Positions 11,268 to 24,437 of a stretch of DNA of 64,000 bases are shown piece by piece (the first letter of the stretch is position 1; the number at the start of each line of letters is the position of its first letter). The translations under genes and the position numbers were made by a program. The notes below the pieces were generated by a model. It searched no databases. It was given only the letters and a program-made list of their open reading frames with translations, and was not told the origin of the DNA. This stretch comes from Isoperla grammatica (lineage: Eukaryota; Arthropoda; Insecta; Plecoptera; Perlodidae): positions 50,928,625 through 50,992,624 of the forward strand of contig OX246741.1 of assembly GCA_945910005.1 (NCBI GenBank), given 5' to 3'.

Positions 11268-11480
11268 GTTAGTGGGACTCAATCTGAGGAAAATCTCGGA
11301 GAAACCTTCTGTCAGGTGCCACAAGACATTGTCAGGTGCTACAAGACTCTGTCAGGTGCCCCTAGACTTGGTCAGGTGCCACTAGACCACTGCTGGTTGG
11401 TCACGGTCGATGACCGGTATCGAACCGTCGACCTCCCGAATTAGTCCCGTGTCTTTCCGCTGAGCCACCTCTATCGGTGT
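11268..11480 (-). mobile_element. tRNA-derived SINE, minus strand, with internal tandem repeat
   Basis: On the minus strand it has GGTGGCTCAGCGG (A box) and GGTTCGATACC (B box, 11416-11426), then a body with AGATTTTCCTCAG like the copy at 8833. Between head and body lies a 4 x 20 bp tandem repeat not seen in the other copy. Confidence 0.75.
11311..11390. repeat. 4 x 20 bp tandem repeat inside the SINE
   Basis: GTCAGGTGCC starts at 11311, 11351 and 11371, and GTCAGGTGCT at 11331, an exact 20-bp period. The units differ by a few substitutions. Confidence 0.95.
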
Positions 11481-11502
11481 CCAATGTAACTACTATCCGC
11501 GA

Positions 11503-11820
11503 GCCAACCTAAGAAGCACCCTGCCAATCATTAACCTCAAAGGGAGGTGGTGGTATTGTGGAGATATGTAGATCATCTCCATTATTCAGCAAGGCACTCA
11601 CTTTCTCAGCCGGTACGGACAGCTGAATGTGAAAGAATGTCGCCTCGACTCAACTACGGACGGGTATAGCTCCCTGTGTATAGGGGAAGGTCCCCTTTTT
11701 GTAACTGTGTTTGCCGCTTGAGATTTTATACAAGATTGATATTTACAACCGTCAACAAAGGAGGCGACGGCCAAGTCGCCCTTTTTATGTAGTGATTGAC
11801 AGGGTGCTTCTTAGGTTGGC
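11503..11820. mobile_element. 318-bp TIR element
   Basis: The left end reads GCCAACCTAAGAAGCACCCT and the right end is its reverse complement. Similarity continues inward (CAATCA / TGATTG). No transposase frame is present, so this is a non-autonomous DNA transposon. I could not assign a target duplication. Confidence 0.85.
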
Positions 11821-12703
11821 ACGCAGACTATATTTTTCTAGTTTTCCACCTACACTTCCCACTTGCCTGTATAATATTCCATCATGACAGAAAATATGTC
11901 ACGTTAGCTGATATCTCCGTGTCATTTCTTTCTGACAGAATATTCACTCACCAGTCAGCGGAATTTTATATTGCACCACGAATTAGAACCGTATTGAAAC
12001 TGGATATTATTAAAGCAAAGCCATATTGACCTTAATCTTTACACTGGCAGATCATTTGGCATTCTGACGAGATTTAACTTTGTATTTAACTGACGTATAT
12101 ATAAAATCATGATAATATACTGCATAAGGCGATTGACTGACTTGCTCAGTTTTGGTCATCATTGTAATACGTGCATATCCCAATGCAACCTATGAGAGTT
12201 GCAAGCGGCTTCTCTTCAAACGCAGGTAATATAATAAAGATAAATTGATACTTATTGTTCGATCTGGGATCAACCTATTTGAAAAGATTCATGTAACTGA
12301 CAATAGATGACGGATAGATAGACAGCATTAGTGATGACTTCAGATTAAAGCGAAAGAGATAGCTGATTGCCAACAACTTTCTGAAACGTAGTTATTATTT
12401 AATGTAGTAATTGTACCATTTCAATACTTGACATCAATTTAATCAACTTTTTTTTCACTGTTTCGTCTTTAGGAAAAAGAAATATCTGAACAGATAAGTC
12501 TCGCTACAATGTTTGCAAAACCATTACAATCTGTCTACTAGATCGACTGTCAAGATTGTTGGAATCAGAAATAGGGTTCGAGGTTCGTCATTGGTGGACA
12601 CAGGAAACGTGACGTCATACTTATGTACAATATTGTCTGAAACATCAGAAATATCTATGCTCTAAGTTGACTTGGGTTTTATACAACGGTTGTTATGCCC
12701 ACT
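11821..12703. other. AT-rich intergenic or intronic DNA
   Basis: Nothing recognisable. A 77-codon frame from 11796 overlaps the TIR element end and is not credible as a gene. Confidence 0.55.
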
Positions 12704-12706
12704 TTA

Positions 12707-12898
12707 GGGCTGGTCCACACAGATTTTGTAAGCATAAGATTTAAGGTTTAACGCGTAGTCGTAAAGTTGGATCATAGGAAACACGTACTGGCGTTCACAC
12801 AAAGTTTTAGTTTAAAGAGATTGTTTTCATTGTTGTTCTTGGCAACAACGTCTTAAAACCTTAAATCTTATGCTTAAAAAATCTGTGTGGACCAGCCT
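12707..12898. mobile_element. Harbinger-like MITE with TTA duplication
   Basis: The ends GGGCTGGTCCACACAG and CTGTGTGGACCAGCCT are inverted repeats. The inversion continues with AAGCATAAGATTTAAGGTTT and its complement on the right. It is flanked by TTA on both sides (12704-12706 and 12899-12901). A 3-bp TTA duplication and GG-starting ends fit PIF/Harbinger elements. Confidence 0.85.
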
Positions 12899-12901
12899 TT
12901 A

Positions 12902-14008
12902 CACGGCTAAAAACATTCATCAAAGTTACTGAAATTCAGAAATACAGCAAATCGAAAATAATTTGGTTATAAACAAAATACAACGGTAGCTATTTTCAAC
13001 TTTTAACTGATGCCTTTTCCATTTGAATCCAATAAGATTGGGGAAATTTAATATTTTTTCAATAGTCTTGCAACTAACATGTTAATATCACATCGGCGAG
13101 CAATCTTATAAGATAGAATCAAGACTTGTATCACATATTTTGACATATTTCAAATACACAGCTCTGGAACAAAAAATAGGAATATTACAATGATTAAATT
13201 TTGTATATACATTAGCATGTTAAAAACAACTATTGAGTTTTTTTCTTTAAAGAAAAGCCTTCTTTCGCCAAAACTTTATAGCTGAAAAGAAATAAATGAC
13301 TATTGTTAAAAGGTGTTTTGAAGTAAATACAAAGAATCAGCTCCATGGTTGTGTTCTGAAAGCGACTTCAACTTAGAGCCTCGCAGGTAGGTCTCCTATC
13401 AGTTCGTATCTCGTACGCGGAGACTGATGATGCAGCTAAAACGGATATCCGATTTGCCCATTGAAAACCGTTGCATGTTGTACTACCTAGTTAACATTAC
13501 CAGGAGATCCTTTGTCTCTGTGCACTGCTGATGGATCTATTTTGAATATCAAATGAAGCGTTTATTAAATCCTGCTTGCATTGATCCGTCTACCTGAGCA
13601 AAGTAGCCATTTGCTTTTTAACTTTGAAAGCTCCTAGATTGTTGAAATTAAGTTATATTTCTACTTTACTTCTTCTAAACTTTTCTTGAATGAAGTTATG
13701 TAAGTTCACTTACACAACTTTTTTTCGTTTTTAAATATAATTACTGCTAGAATAAGAAAGTACCCATGGTTTAAGGTGCCAAGAGTTAGTCGAGATTCGA
13801 AATTTGTTTTGACACTGAATATATTAAGTAGACCTGTAGGATTTTCAAGCGGATATTTTCAAAATCCAGACGTATTGTGCATATTATATGATCACCTATA
13901 ACTGGATTATGTGCTACATAATTTCTTAAGGCCATGACGTTTATCGTTGTTTTTATATTATTTATTCTCTTACTATTGAGCGAGATCCGATAATTCACCC
14001 TTTGTGTC
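12902..14008. other. AT-rich intergenic or intronic DNA
   Basis: No gene or repeat that I can define. Confidence 0.55.
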
Positions 14009-14110
14009 ACCTAGGGGCGCCCGTTGTTACCATGGTAAGAGTTTCATGCATATTATTTCCCATATAGAAAACAAAATGAATAGCAACAATGGGTGCCTCT
14101 ATATGTAGGG
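14009..14110. mobile_element. Short palindromic MITE, family 1, copy 2 (inverted interior)
   Basis: It begins ACCTAGGGGCGCCCGTTGTT and ends in the decayed inverse. The interior TTATTTCCCATAT is the reverse complement of the interior in copies 1 and 3, so this copy is inserted in the opposite orientation. Confidence 0.85.
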
Positions 14111-14706
14111 GCCGACTATGAATTCAGACCTTAGATTTTAGCTGGGCCTTCCTTCACTTGAATGTCTTGTGAGTGGCGCTAGGGACAAGACAGACCCACG
14201 AGGTCAGATGGGTCAGATGTGCGTTAGAAGGTCGATAGATAGGGGTAGTTTAGTAGAGTATGATAAGGGTAGTTCAGGTGTCCGCGAGCTCACACAGTAG
14301 CAATACGGTTTGCAAGCGGAGAGAGAATATAGACAAGCAACAGTTTGACTGTCTGTCTTGCGTACAGTCAAGTGCAACGTAATTGATAGTGTCTCAAAAG
14401 TTTCTGCTCGGATTGTTTTGAAACAAGTTTTAAATGTCCTGTTTTACTACACCTATTCAAATCAAATTCGACATAAATATAAATTTATTATAAAACTACG
14501 ATATACCTTTTTATTAAGATTGCCTTAAACGCCACAGAATAACAATTTATCCAAAAAATGAATAAGTGTGGTCAATAGTATAAAAAGAAATTATAAAAAA
14601 GGTTAAAGTATCAATATAAACAAAAGTAAAAATATATATAAAAATATAAATTTACATATATAGTAAAAGTATATATGAATAAAAAGATTCGTATCCATAG
14701 TCATAT

Positions 14707-14813
14707 CCTACCCCTACGGGCACCTGTTGTTGCTAAGGATTTGTTTTATATGGGAAGTAAGTAACATACATGAAATTGTATACCTGGCAACAACGGGCGC
14801 CCCTAGGGGCAGG
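14707..14813. mobile_element. Short palindromic MITE, family 1, copy 3
   Basis: CCTACCCCTACGGGCACCTG at the left and GGGCGCCCCTAGGGGCAGG at the right, with TATGGGAAGTAA inside. It is the copy with the fullest ends, suggesting the family end is CCTACCCCTAGGGG. Confidence 0.85.
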
Positions 14814-17800
14814 TAACGATTATTAATTCCAGCCTAAATTGCAAATTATGAAGAAAATAATAACTATTTAAATATGTTACTTATTGCTTTAAAAGTATAA
14901 ATTATTTCTAAAAATAAAAATGTATCCCTTCAAAAGCGCATAATCCACGTAATAAATAAAACCCGCATGCAGCATCGTTTGCAGAACTTTAACAAATAAA
15001 TCTGGTATTGTTTTCCTGCCCCTATTAGCATATTATTTCATACAGGCTGTTTTGAGTAGAGATTTTAAAGTTCGCAGATTATATAATCTTAAAATGCAAT
15101 GATTTTTTTTGCAGATTTTGACGATAATTCTTCTTCATTCAAAACTGTAATTTTTTTGGCGTTTTTTGTTTTGTTGCCACTGCACTGTTTGCACTTTTTT
15201 CATTTACATGTAGGGACCTATTTGTTTAAGCTTTTTGCCATCAAATACAAAAACTGTAATCTTATCTTTTGAAGGCCTTTTCTTGCGAGTTCACATACTA
15301 ATTGGAGGCCATATTTGTACTAAGGTTAAGGAATGTATTGTCTAATAAATACAAATTTGAATTCGAGTTTTAAACACATTTCACATTTTGTTGTATTTTC
15401 GTTTCTAAATACAAAACCAATTCGTCATCATTCTAAATTATATTTTGTTGGCTCTTTGTGTCTAGCATTTGTGTTTGGAATTCACGATTACGGTCTGTAA
15501 TTTAGATGCTATCGTGTTTCACATTCGCTCCGCTACTGTCAAGGGAGCGCGGCATTACCCAAGCAACTAGTGTGTTTAATTAGTCCAACTACACCCGCTA
15601 ATGCGGTCCCTCATCCAGCGCTGATTGAAGATAATCATTTGTCGACACTCCACAGCAAACGGTCATTTGAGAAATAGTCAGTATACAGTAATGTTCAGAT
15701 GATCATTGATCAAACGTTAAGCTGGGATGCATGTCTATTTATAGGTTGCACGTACGTCACATCTTTGCGCGTGGCGGCCACATTTTTGATCAAAATTTGA
15801 CATTGTCATGAAAAAGCAATTGAAGACTGTTGCGGTATAACACATTATTTCTTAGTTCTTTAAAATCCAGCTTGTTTTTGTAAATAAAATTGGTATGTGT
15901 GGTAATTTTTTATTTTTTTATAACTAATGTTTAATTTGTAGATTCTAAATTAGGCTTATTTATTAAATTTGAATAGTATTTGCTAATGATCTAGGATTGG
16001 TCCTTCTCAGTTGTGTCGCAATCATGGCCGCTGTGACGTCACGTGGGAACTATGAAAGATAAGGATGAAAGTTTTCCATATTTCATTTCAAACAAAGAAC
16101 CAAATTGTTAAGAAAGAGGCCATTGTTGGCCCAACACTGGTTTGATGTTCCCGATTTTGATGAACTTTACTGAAAAAAAGTACGTTTGAATTTTTTTTAA
16201 ATGCACAAAGAAAATTAATAAAAGCATTGGTAATTTTTGTTTTAATTTAGAAAAATATACGTTTAAAACATGTAGAAAACTTCTATATCATCTACTGTTG
16301 GTATCATTATAAATATTATCTACTCGATATAAACATTCTTAACCATAACCAATGTCAACGTGTTTACTATCCGTAAACTTCTGTAAAAAATACTATATTT
16401 GAAAACTTTAAAAAATAATAAATAGAACGTTTTTAACCAAAATAAATATAAATACAATTATTTGTTGTTGGAACAGAGACAGTTTTAGTAATTCAATGCT
16501 ACCAATAACATCACTCATTTTATCAATGCTTTTGGTAGGTATGTGAAAAGTAGACACGAACACATTTTTTTGCTGAATGCTTAGGCTAATGTATCATAAT
16601 TTCTTTAAAAACAGGATTAAAAATCTTAACAATTCAATCTGTCGTATTTTCTGCGCACCAATTTATTATTTAATTATCTGCCAGTTTTATATCGGGTATT
16701 GTAGGCTATCGGTATTAACAAACAATCATTATGTATTTCAAATAAATTCAGCGGTGGTTGCCATCGTGCAAAGAAGTCATTTGCAGAAGAAAGTTCAAGT
16801 TATAAGCCGTCAACAAATTGCTCTAACACTAGTAAAAGTCTACGGCAGCGCGGTCAAGTGCGAAAACTTGTCTCTACTGGCGGTAGAACAGCCTTAAATG
16901 TATACAAAGTTATCCGTTCTAGGTTTTGAATATGTTGCTGTCCGTATTCATCTCCTTTCCTTTACGATGTGATTATTAATGGTTGCCATAGTGCTAGTTC
17001 GGTCATGCTTATCTCTCTCTATTATAACCAAATAGCTCAGTAATGACGAATGAGGGAACAGATAACGATGCTGCGGAATGAAAAGTACACTCTGTGTCAG
17101 AAAAGCTTGCAGTGCCCGCAAGAGGCAGCACTGTCGCCAATGCAATGAGAACATTCAAACCATAGAGTTATTATACGTAGTAGAATGGTATCTCCATGAT
17201 TCAAACAAGACAACACCATTAAAGTGAAGTAGAATATTTCTCTCTTGAAACTGTCTCAACAACTAGTCCAATTTTATGTTTTGTATTTTAAAAAATTAAC
17301 AAATTAAAATAGTTTTGACAAGTTTACGGAAACGAAAAACGTTGGAAGTGGTATAATAGGGTAAAAATGAAAAACTGTATTAAGTTGTTACAACTCATGA
17401 CTATATATGAATAAAAACAATTTAGAATATATAGACGTTTTGGAATATTGTACTGCTTTTCAATTATACATAAAAAAAATATAAAACACTTTTCACGAAT
17501 CCTTCTATTTATTTGCAAATCGGATTTCCGGAAGAACGCATTCCTCAAGATTTACAATCATATTTCTTTTGTCCATATAAGTAATGGACTTAGTTTTACT
17601 ACTAACGCATATTTTAATATAATTCCAGGTTATAGTAAAATTGTATATAAAATATGGACTCACATATTAGTTCATGGATTGCATAAGGCGTTGATTACTT
17701 TCAGTAACAGCTGGTATAAAAAACACAGGAATTATATGATAATGTAGTGCCATGATTATTAAAAAAAAAAAAAAACATTGGAGAAAACAAAATATTTCTA

Positions 17801-20800
17801 AATGACACGGGGTTTAATTTAAAAATATATAACGAATATGTAGAAGTAACGAATTCTCAAATAGTAATGGATTCTTTATACTTGAATTATTGAGAACTAA
17901 CTATCTAACAAATAGATAGCGCTTCTGAACAGTCCTTCTTTCAGCGCCATTGATGATTTAACAATAAAACAACAATAAACAATTGACAGCTAAACTCATC
18001 CTCATGACAGTTTCTTCTATAGCCACCAGAATGAATCAAATCTTTTTTGAATTAATTTAAGATTTCTAAAATGATTTGTCTACATCATGTGTAAAAAGTT
18101 TGTAAATATATTATTTCCAACATTTTCCTGCTTTCTCTTTGTGTCTTTATTTCATGTTAACTATTTCCACGAGCACAAAACCTCCAACCGACGTTATTTT
18201 CGCGACAGTCGTGAAAAGCAATCGCCCTATTTTCCGCTGCAACTGTCGGTAATTTACAACTCTGTTGTTATGGAAACCAAATTGTCTACATTCTTCTCAG
18301 CAGCTTTTCATACTCGTATTAAAGCTCCCGTGTACGACTCTACATAGCTTTGTTACTGCCAACGAGTTTCTATGAAGTTCCATTGAGCATTGAACGACTA
18401 CGGGTTTTTGATGTGTAGTCAATTTTCCGGAAAAGCTTCTGTGACAATCGGCTGACGATGAAAGAAAAGTTGGATAGTTTCAAATGATGTCGGGATGTAA
18501 ATGAGGGAAATAATGAATTTCAAATATGAAATTTAGAATATAAAATTGACAATAATAAAATACATTGGCCAATCTGATAGAAGAACTGTTATCGTGACTG
18601 GCATTTACTGGTGAATGTGCTTTAATCAGAACTGAAGCGAGACATTTAAAAATAAATCGCTTTGTTTACGTATAAGCATGCATGTTTTTTTTGCTTGCAG
18701 AAGGATTAAAAATAATAATATTTTATTTATATATACTGATCGTTTATGTGTATGTATATATTTCATAACACTGAGGGTTCACAATGTTTGGCTATTAAGA
18801 CAGTATATAAAATGTATATCTACGTTTACCGTCTATATAGATGTAAAGTGAAAGATGCATTCTCAGTTTGCGGTCACTCGAATCTAAAAAAAAAGGGTAG
18901 GATCATATTTTGAAATGTGTCACCTCATTCTCATTTCTCTCAGAGTACATCTAAGGAAATCGAATTGTAATCCGTGCTTGAAAATACTAACATATTTGAT
19001 TTTTTACGATCGCAATAATACCGTTTGCATTTTAAATGATAATCTTCAAGCAAATATTATTTCTACAGTGAACGATAAAGTCCCACGTAAAACGACTTTC
19101 GAATCTTTCCCTATGTATTACGCCAGAGTCACCATTATCGGGAAGCTGTCACCAATACAGACGAAGCCGTTAAGTCCACGTAAGCCAGAAACTCCGTTCT
19201 TTCCTACAAAGCCAGACCACACAGAAGATTCGATTCAAAGACTCAAATCTCGAAAAAAAAAAAAAAAAAGGTTATGTTCAGAATTCTAACCTTTACTTCG
19301 ATCCAGTTCACTATTTCTAGCGACGTGTGGCATCCAATTATAAACCAGAGATGCAGCTCATAGCTGACACGATGACAAACTTCTGCCACGAAGAAATGGC
19401 GGAAGTTTGGACAGTTTGAAATAATCTTTTAGGTACTTCCTAATATATAGCGAGGATCTAAGTTACTCTGTTATGTAATTACATTGTTAATACATTCTTG
19501 CAATAGTAAGGGTGTCTTAATACAATAAAACTATTATATGCACACAAATAAAGGTAATAATAATTTAAGACTTTTTTTAAAGGAAACCTCACTTTTTATA
19601 ATTTAATAAATAATTAACTTAGTAGTGCCTACACTAACAAACTCAATGGTAGTGATGAGCAACATTGAAGATCTTGATTGAAAAATTGAAGATGGAAGAA
19701 CTAGAGCTTAAATGTAGGTCTGCCTACTTACTACTTAGGTCTTAGTTACTTTTTTTTTTTTTTCATATTCGTGGATTTAGTTATTTAATTCAAGAAAATG
19801 TTTGCATTTTATTCTCAATAAAAAACACTTTTAAATAAAAAATTGAATTGTGTGTTACAACTTGTAACGAATGCTGTTAGTAACGAAATGTTGTGTGTAA
19901 CAACAAACGTATTTCAGTTCCGTACAAAATATATTCCGACTTGTGAATTTTGTGAGGCCATTGATAAGCATTCTGGCCGAAATCGACAAGACTACAAGTA
20001 AGCATTTGGTATATAAAATCTATCTAACAATGTTTAATTTCATTTTATGGCATATTCCTAATAAATTCTCTTGTAAAACATGTTTGCTTCCGGTAAATTT
20101 GAACGAATAAAAATAGATTTTAGACGGAAATACTAAACTTCGCTCCAGTTTTTAATATTTCCGCCATCTTATTCAGACCATTACCCCCCCTACCCCCCCC
20201 CCCCCGACTTCCCATCTTTGTCCTTAGATCTCATTATAGACTATTCACTCTCATTCAACCCCAGTGAGTTAAAAGGGAGGTAAAACAGGTCATCTAAAAA
20301 TAAGTAAATCGGAAGCTACGAACGACCCGCCCGTTTGTGGAAGTGTGATTATACTGCAACCTTGTTTTGCAACTCAAACCTACAAATTCCACTGCTGGAT
20401 CTATATTTTTGAGTATCGCGCATTAGAATTTAAAACGTTTAAATGCTATGAATGAAAAACAGTATAGAGTAGGGCCTATACAAACAAGATAAAGATTTAA
20501 AAAAAATCATCTTTAAAAATACACCTTGCAATGTTTCAGTTGTAGTTCATTATGATGACGTTTATTCGTTTGAAATATTTGTAGAACGTTTGGGATTTGA
20601 TTTGGAGGTGTTACAAGTCTGTTTTTAACTTCCAGGTTATTCCTGTCTTAAATTAATATAATAAATAATATTTATAATAATCGTTTAAATTATTAATTCA
20701 ATAATATATTTCACATTTTGTTTAATTAAATGAGCTGCTACTTCAATATGTTCATCATAATCTTGACATAAAATTGGACGAAATCAACAACTAACTTCAG

Positions 20801-20976
20801 TTATATTAATATGTAGACTATTTTTTCAATAAATATTTTTTAAAATAAATTAAGTATGAAGTCGCAAAAAGTACATCGAAATGTATGCAGGATCAGTGTT
20901 TAGTCGCATTATAAATGTATTCTAATTTCATTCTTTCACTTTAAATAAATTATAAAATCTTTATCAAGCTATTCTT
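14814..20976. other. 6 kb of AT-rich DNA without a supported gene
   Basis: Contains homopolymer runs (A at 17761-17774, A near 19256-19269, T near 19752-19761, C near 20194-20205) and many short AT-rich frames. The longest frame, 124 codons at 18915-19289, ends in a lysine run encoded by the poly-A tract and shows no domain. I see nothing that supports a gene. Confidence 0.55.
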
Positions 20977-21230
20977 CGTTTTATCCATGTCATCCACGCT
21001 TCCCATTGGTTGTTGCTGTGGTGAAAACAAGTAAGTATCTCACTAAGTATTTCATAATACCGGGTCTTGATAACTTATCGCGCATATATAGAACCGTATG
21101 CACAGTCAAGTGTCAGGTAACTACAGAATTTGTTGCTATGGAATTGTTTTTATTACATGCTATTTTCCATAAGAATAACAAACTCCATAAAACCATAAAA
21201 AATCACATACGTAACCCGACTGCACATTCC
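20977..21230. repeat. Dispersed repeat family 2, copy 1
   Basis: About 20977-21036 (CTTCCCATTGGTTGTTGC) recurs at 31258-31318. About 21096-21230 (TTTGTTGCTATGGAATTGTT, then CCATAAGAATAACAAACTCC) recurs at 21867-22012 and 57972-58112. Boundaries are approximate. Confidence 0.75.
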
Positions 21231-21665
21231 GCCCATAGTGTATCGCCACTACAACTGGTAGAGACTTGAGAGGATCATCAATAAATACCCATCAATGCAT
21301 TTTATGTGACTCGTTACTGCGAGTACACAAGAAGTCAACCGTTTGATTACATACTTGACTCAAGCGAAGACACTCGATTGAGGTCAAATGCTTCTTACGT
21401 TGGGTAAATCCAAACGGTAGCGTCCTCAAACTGAAGTCCACTTGACAAGTGGGCGTGGCACTGGATTATTCGCTCTGTGAAACGGAAGTAGAACAAGATG
21501 ACGTCACTTCCGGTCTGATTGATGAGACTCTCCGCTGATTTAGTCTCCCGCTCGTTAGCAACGCCGGCTCGCGTTGTCAATAGCCAATCTATCGCCTAAC
21601 TTTGGCGTCGCTGGCGTCACAGGGAGGGCCGAAAAGTAAACCCACCCTAATGATAATATCTTCTA

Positions 21666-21828
21666 TAGTTGTATTAAGACTACCTTACACATGCTTTCGT
21701 CACAGGCGACTGGTTCGTAGCCAATCAGCAATCGGTATTGGCGCTGATGTGTCTCGGGGGGTTGCTGGTGGGCTACGACTGCCCCGGATGTGACGAAAGC
21801 AGGTGTAAAGTAATCTTGGGTCCACTTT
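21666..21828. mobile_element. Palindromic MITE, family 3, copy 1
   Basis: Left end ...AAGACTACCTTACACATGCT and right end AGCAGGTGTAAAGTAATCTT are inverted. The core has GTAGCCAATCAGCAATCGGT. It matches 59674-59840 throughout. The right terminus is degraded. Confidence 0.85.
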
Positions 21829-21866
21829 AAACGTGTTTTCTATTAAATCCGAGAAACTTAAGTGTT

Positions 21867-22012
21867 ACCATATGCACGGATAAGTGTCAAGTTAAGTACA
21901 GGATTGGTTCATATATAATTGTTGTATTACATGCTAGGCTATTTTTCATAAGAAAAACAACCTCCATAGCAACAATAAACAATACCCATACTAAACTCGA
22001 CTGTGCATAAGT
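21867..22012. repeat. Dispersed repeat family 2, copy 2
   Basis: Shares GTCAAGTTAAGTACAGGATT, then TTACATGCTA, CATAAGAAAAACAACCTCCA and CATACTAAACTCGACTGTGC with the copies at 21096 and 57972. Confidence 0.8.
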
Positions 22013-22266
22013 ATTGACTAAAAAACACTACTTTTAATAAAAATAAAATACTTGATTTAAATTTTGTTTCATATTTAAAATATTCCGGTTGTTAGTTTGG
22101 AATGACACTGAAGTTTTCTGAAATTGTTTCACAATTACAACCGTAAGAGTTAAAATTGTGACGTCTTGCGAACTTGTGTCATTATTTTCTAGCATAATGT
22201 AACTTATATCGTCTCATATTTTTGCAACTTGGCTAATCGAAACGATGAGTGGGTGAAATATGAAGA

Positions 22267-22463
22267 CGAAATAGGGGGTGTTTGGGGAAAGGGGCAAGTA
22301 GGAGGGCGGGGAGGAGAGGAGAAGGGGGAGAAAAAGGGAGTGGGGAGGTTTGTGGACTGCATTTCGTCTGGCTTCTCCTCCTCGACCTGTAGGGTGGCCC
22401 TACCAGAAGCATATACGCTTCCGCCGGCATAGCTCCAGGAATCATCAAAGCGCACAAACCTTT
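22267..22463. repeat. Purine-rich tract followed by a SINE-tail-like segment
   Basis: 22267-22350 is almost purely G and A on the plus strand. From about 22420 the text CATAGCTCCAGGAATCATCA, then AAGCGCACAAACC, resembles the tail of the SINE at 8833. Several open frames across it come from the purine bias and are not genes. Confidence 0.45.
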
Positions 22464-23712
22464 GCGTTTAACAAACTTTTATAAGTGACTTGAGAACGCT
22501 CCTAATGCGCAGTGTCGCATTCTATCTGAAGTTTGCTTTCTCGTCTAGACTTCATCAAGATGTTGTTAATACTGTTTAACGCGAAGAGTTTCACCGTTCG
22601 ACGTCTTTCCAAACTACCAACAAACTCGCACGGTGCACACCCACCACGACGAGCTTGGTTGATGTATTAACAAAGTTTTACTTTCTCTGAAGGATGTTTG
22701 AAAGGAAAGTCTTGGTTTAAAAATAAATAGATAGGTTTATTTTCGTGTAGTAGGAACCAGATTTAATACCCGTAAAATTGGTAAGAAAGTAATTACGTTA
22801 TTGGTTATTATGTTTCGAAGTTTCAAACACTCAATGTTGGTTTTTGCGTCTCGAGACTTTGTTGGCGAACCGTTCTCAACTAAGACCCTATAAAATAGAA
22901 ATATTAATCCCATTTAACGGTCCTTGCAATGTGGAGGGTTTAAACATCAGGGTTTTTATCAAATAGATTGGAGATTATTTAACACAATGCGAAAAAGTAA
23001 TGATATTTGTAGAAAATAACAAGGTCGCTGGCGCGACCTTGTTCCCTCGCCAGTCATTTCCGGGGCATATGTTACAAACTAATCAAATACTGACAGTGTC
23101 ACTTGTTATAATTTATAAAACGACGTGAAGTAAATAAATATTTTAAAAAATTAATAGTTGAAAGAAACACATTTCGCCCTCCGAGATACCAGGGTGATGT
23201 AATATTAGCTCTAAAAGAACATCCACGAGATTAAAAATAATCTGCTGATACGATGATTCGATTACATTAATTAAAATCGTGATACACTACTCTTACAACA
23301 CTATATCGACAACATTAGGATTATGATTTTATCTTTAAATGGACTTATGCCATTTACTGTAGGGCGCGATCACTTTAAAAAATATATATATAATGGAATT
23401 GGAACGTATATAACAATAGAAGCTCATTTTCCCCAAACGTAAATAGGACCCATCATTTCTTAAAAATGAATCATATTTTAAAATATTAAAACGGTCTTCT
23501 GCTATGATTTTAAATTGCCATTTAACCAATAATAAAAACTAAAAAGTGTGATAAGATAATCATTATAAATGTTTACGCATATTGACAAAATGTAAGGATA
23601 AAATTGAATTGTACACCATTTCATTTACCGAACTACTTATAACTCCAGTCCTCCAGACAGGCTTTGTAAGTCCCTGTCTCAACTACATACTGCACTTATG
23701 GACTACTCACAC
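22464..23712. other. AT-rich intergenic or intronic DNA
   Basis: No supported gene. A short segment near 23306-23330 (ACATTAGGATTATGATTTT) recurs near 25222, so part of it is a dispersed repeat. Confidence 0.5.
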
Positions 23713-24245
23713 TAGGAAAACGCTCTGTTTGACGCGTTGATAAACGAGCGCGTCCATATGTCCACGAACTTTCTGGCGAAAAGTTCTCAAAGCCATCGTC
23801 ATTGTTCAATGAAAGTGACAAAAATGTGGAAAGATTTGAGTTTTTACTGTTATAGTTATTACACTTCCTGCCATTGTTCAATAAAAGATCGATTGTCCAT
23901 ATAAATTATAGCTTGGATGTTTCGTTGTCATAGTTACTTCACTACAATTCAGCAATACAAAATTGTAATTTGTACCTACAATTCTCATCGGATCGCGTTG
24001 AAATTTGTATATTCGTGACCGGCTAGAAATTTACTAAAAAATGGCTATCTCACATTTTGCCGCCATTGTGTTTGGGAATAACTTTGTAATAATTAAATTG
24101 TAACTTTGTAACTTTTCAACAGATTTGTCCACAAAACTAAAGACGTTAAATCCACATCGAGGCTTGTAGATGGTCCAAATTTCAAATTGATCGGACCTTT
24201 CGTTCGACCGCTATCGCGATCAAAAAAAAAACAAACAATTTTTTT
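23713..24245 (-). mobile_element. Helitron-like repeat, family 4, reversed truncated copy
   Basis: Read on the minus strand it ends with the hairpin arms GACGCG...CGCGTC, then GAGCGTTTTCCTAG followed by T, the same terminus as the copies at 36141, 36857 and 50905. It contains GTCCGATCAATTTGAAATTT in reverse. Its 5' head (GCGAGCGAAGCGAGCG) is missing, replaced by the repeat at 24249. Confidence 0.75.
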
Positions 24246-24248
24246 TAA

Positions 24249-24437
24249 ACCCCGTTTAGTCACCCCTGAATAATAATTGTACGTATTATTTAGTTTTTTC
24301 TATCACACACGACTGGATTTACAATATGAATGTGTATTTTTCGTAACAATGCATAAACATTACTTCAGATTGGCCATAAAGTGTAAAACCAAAAACACAC
24401 TCTAGAATTGTATGAATTTTCTGTAACACGTAGCGTC
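24249..24437. repeat. Dispersed repeat family 5, copy 1
   Basis: From GTTTAGTCACCCCTG to AACACGTAGCGTC it matches 26967-27151 with roughly one change per 12-15 bases by eye. No inverted ends seen. Confidence 0.85.

Noticed and set aside
18915..19289. 124-codon frame with a KPETPFFPTKPDHTE segment
   Set aside because: No homology I can recognise, no splice context, and it ends in a lysine run from poly-A. Left as non-coding.
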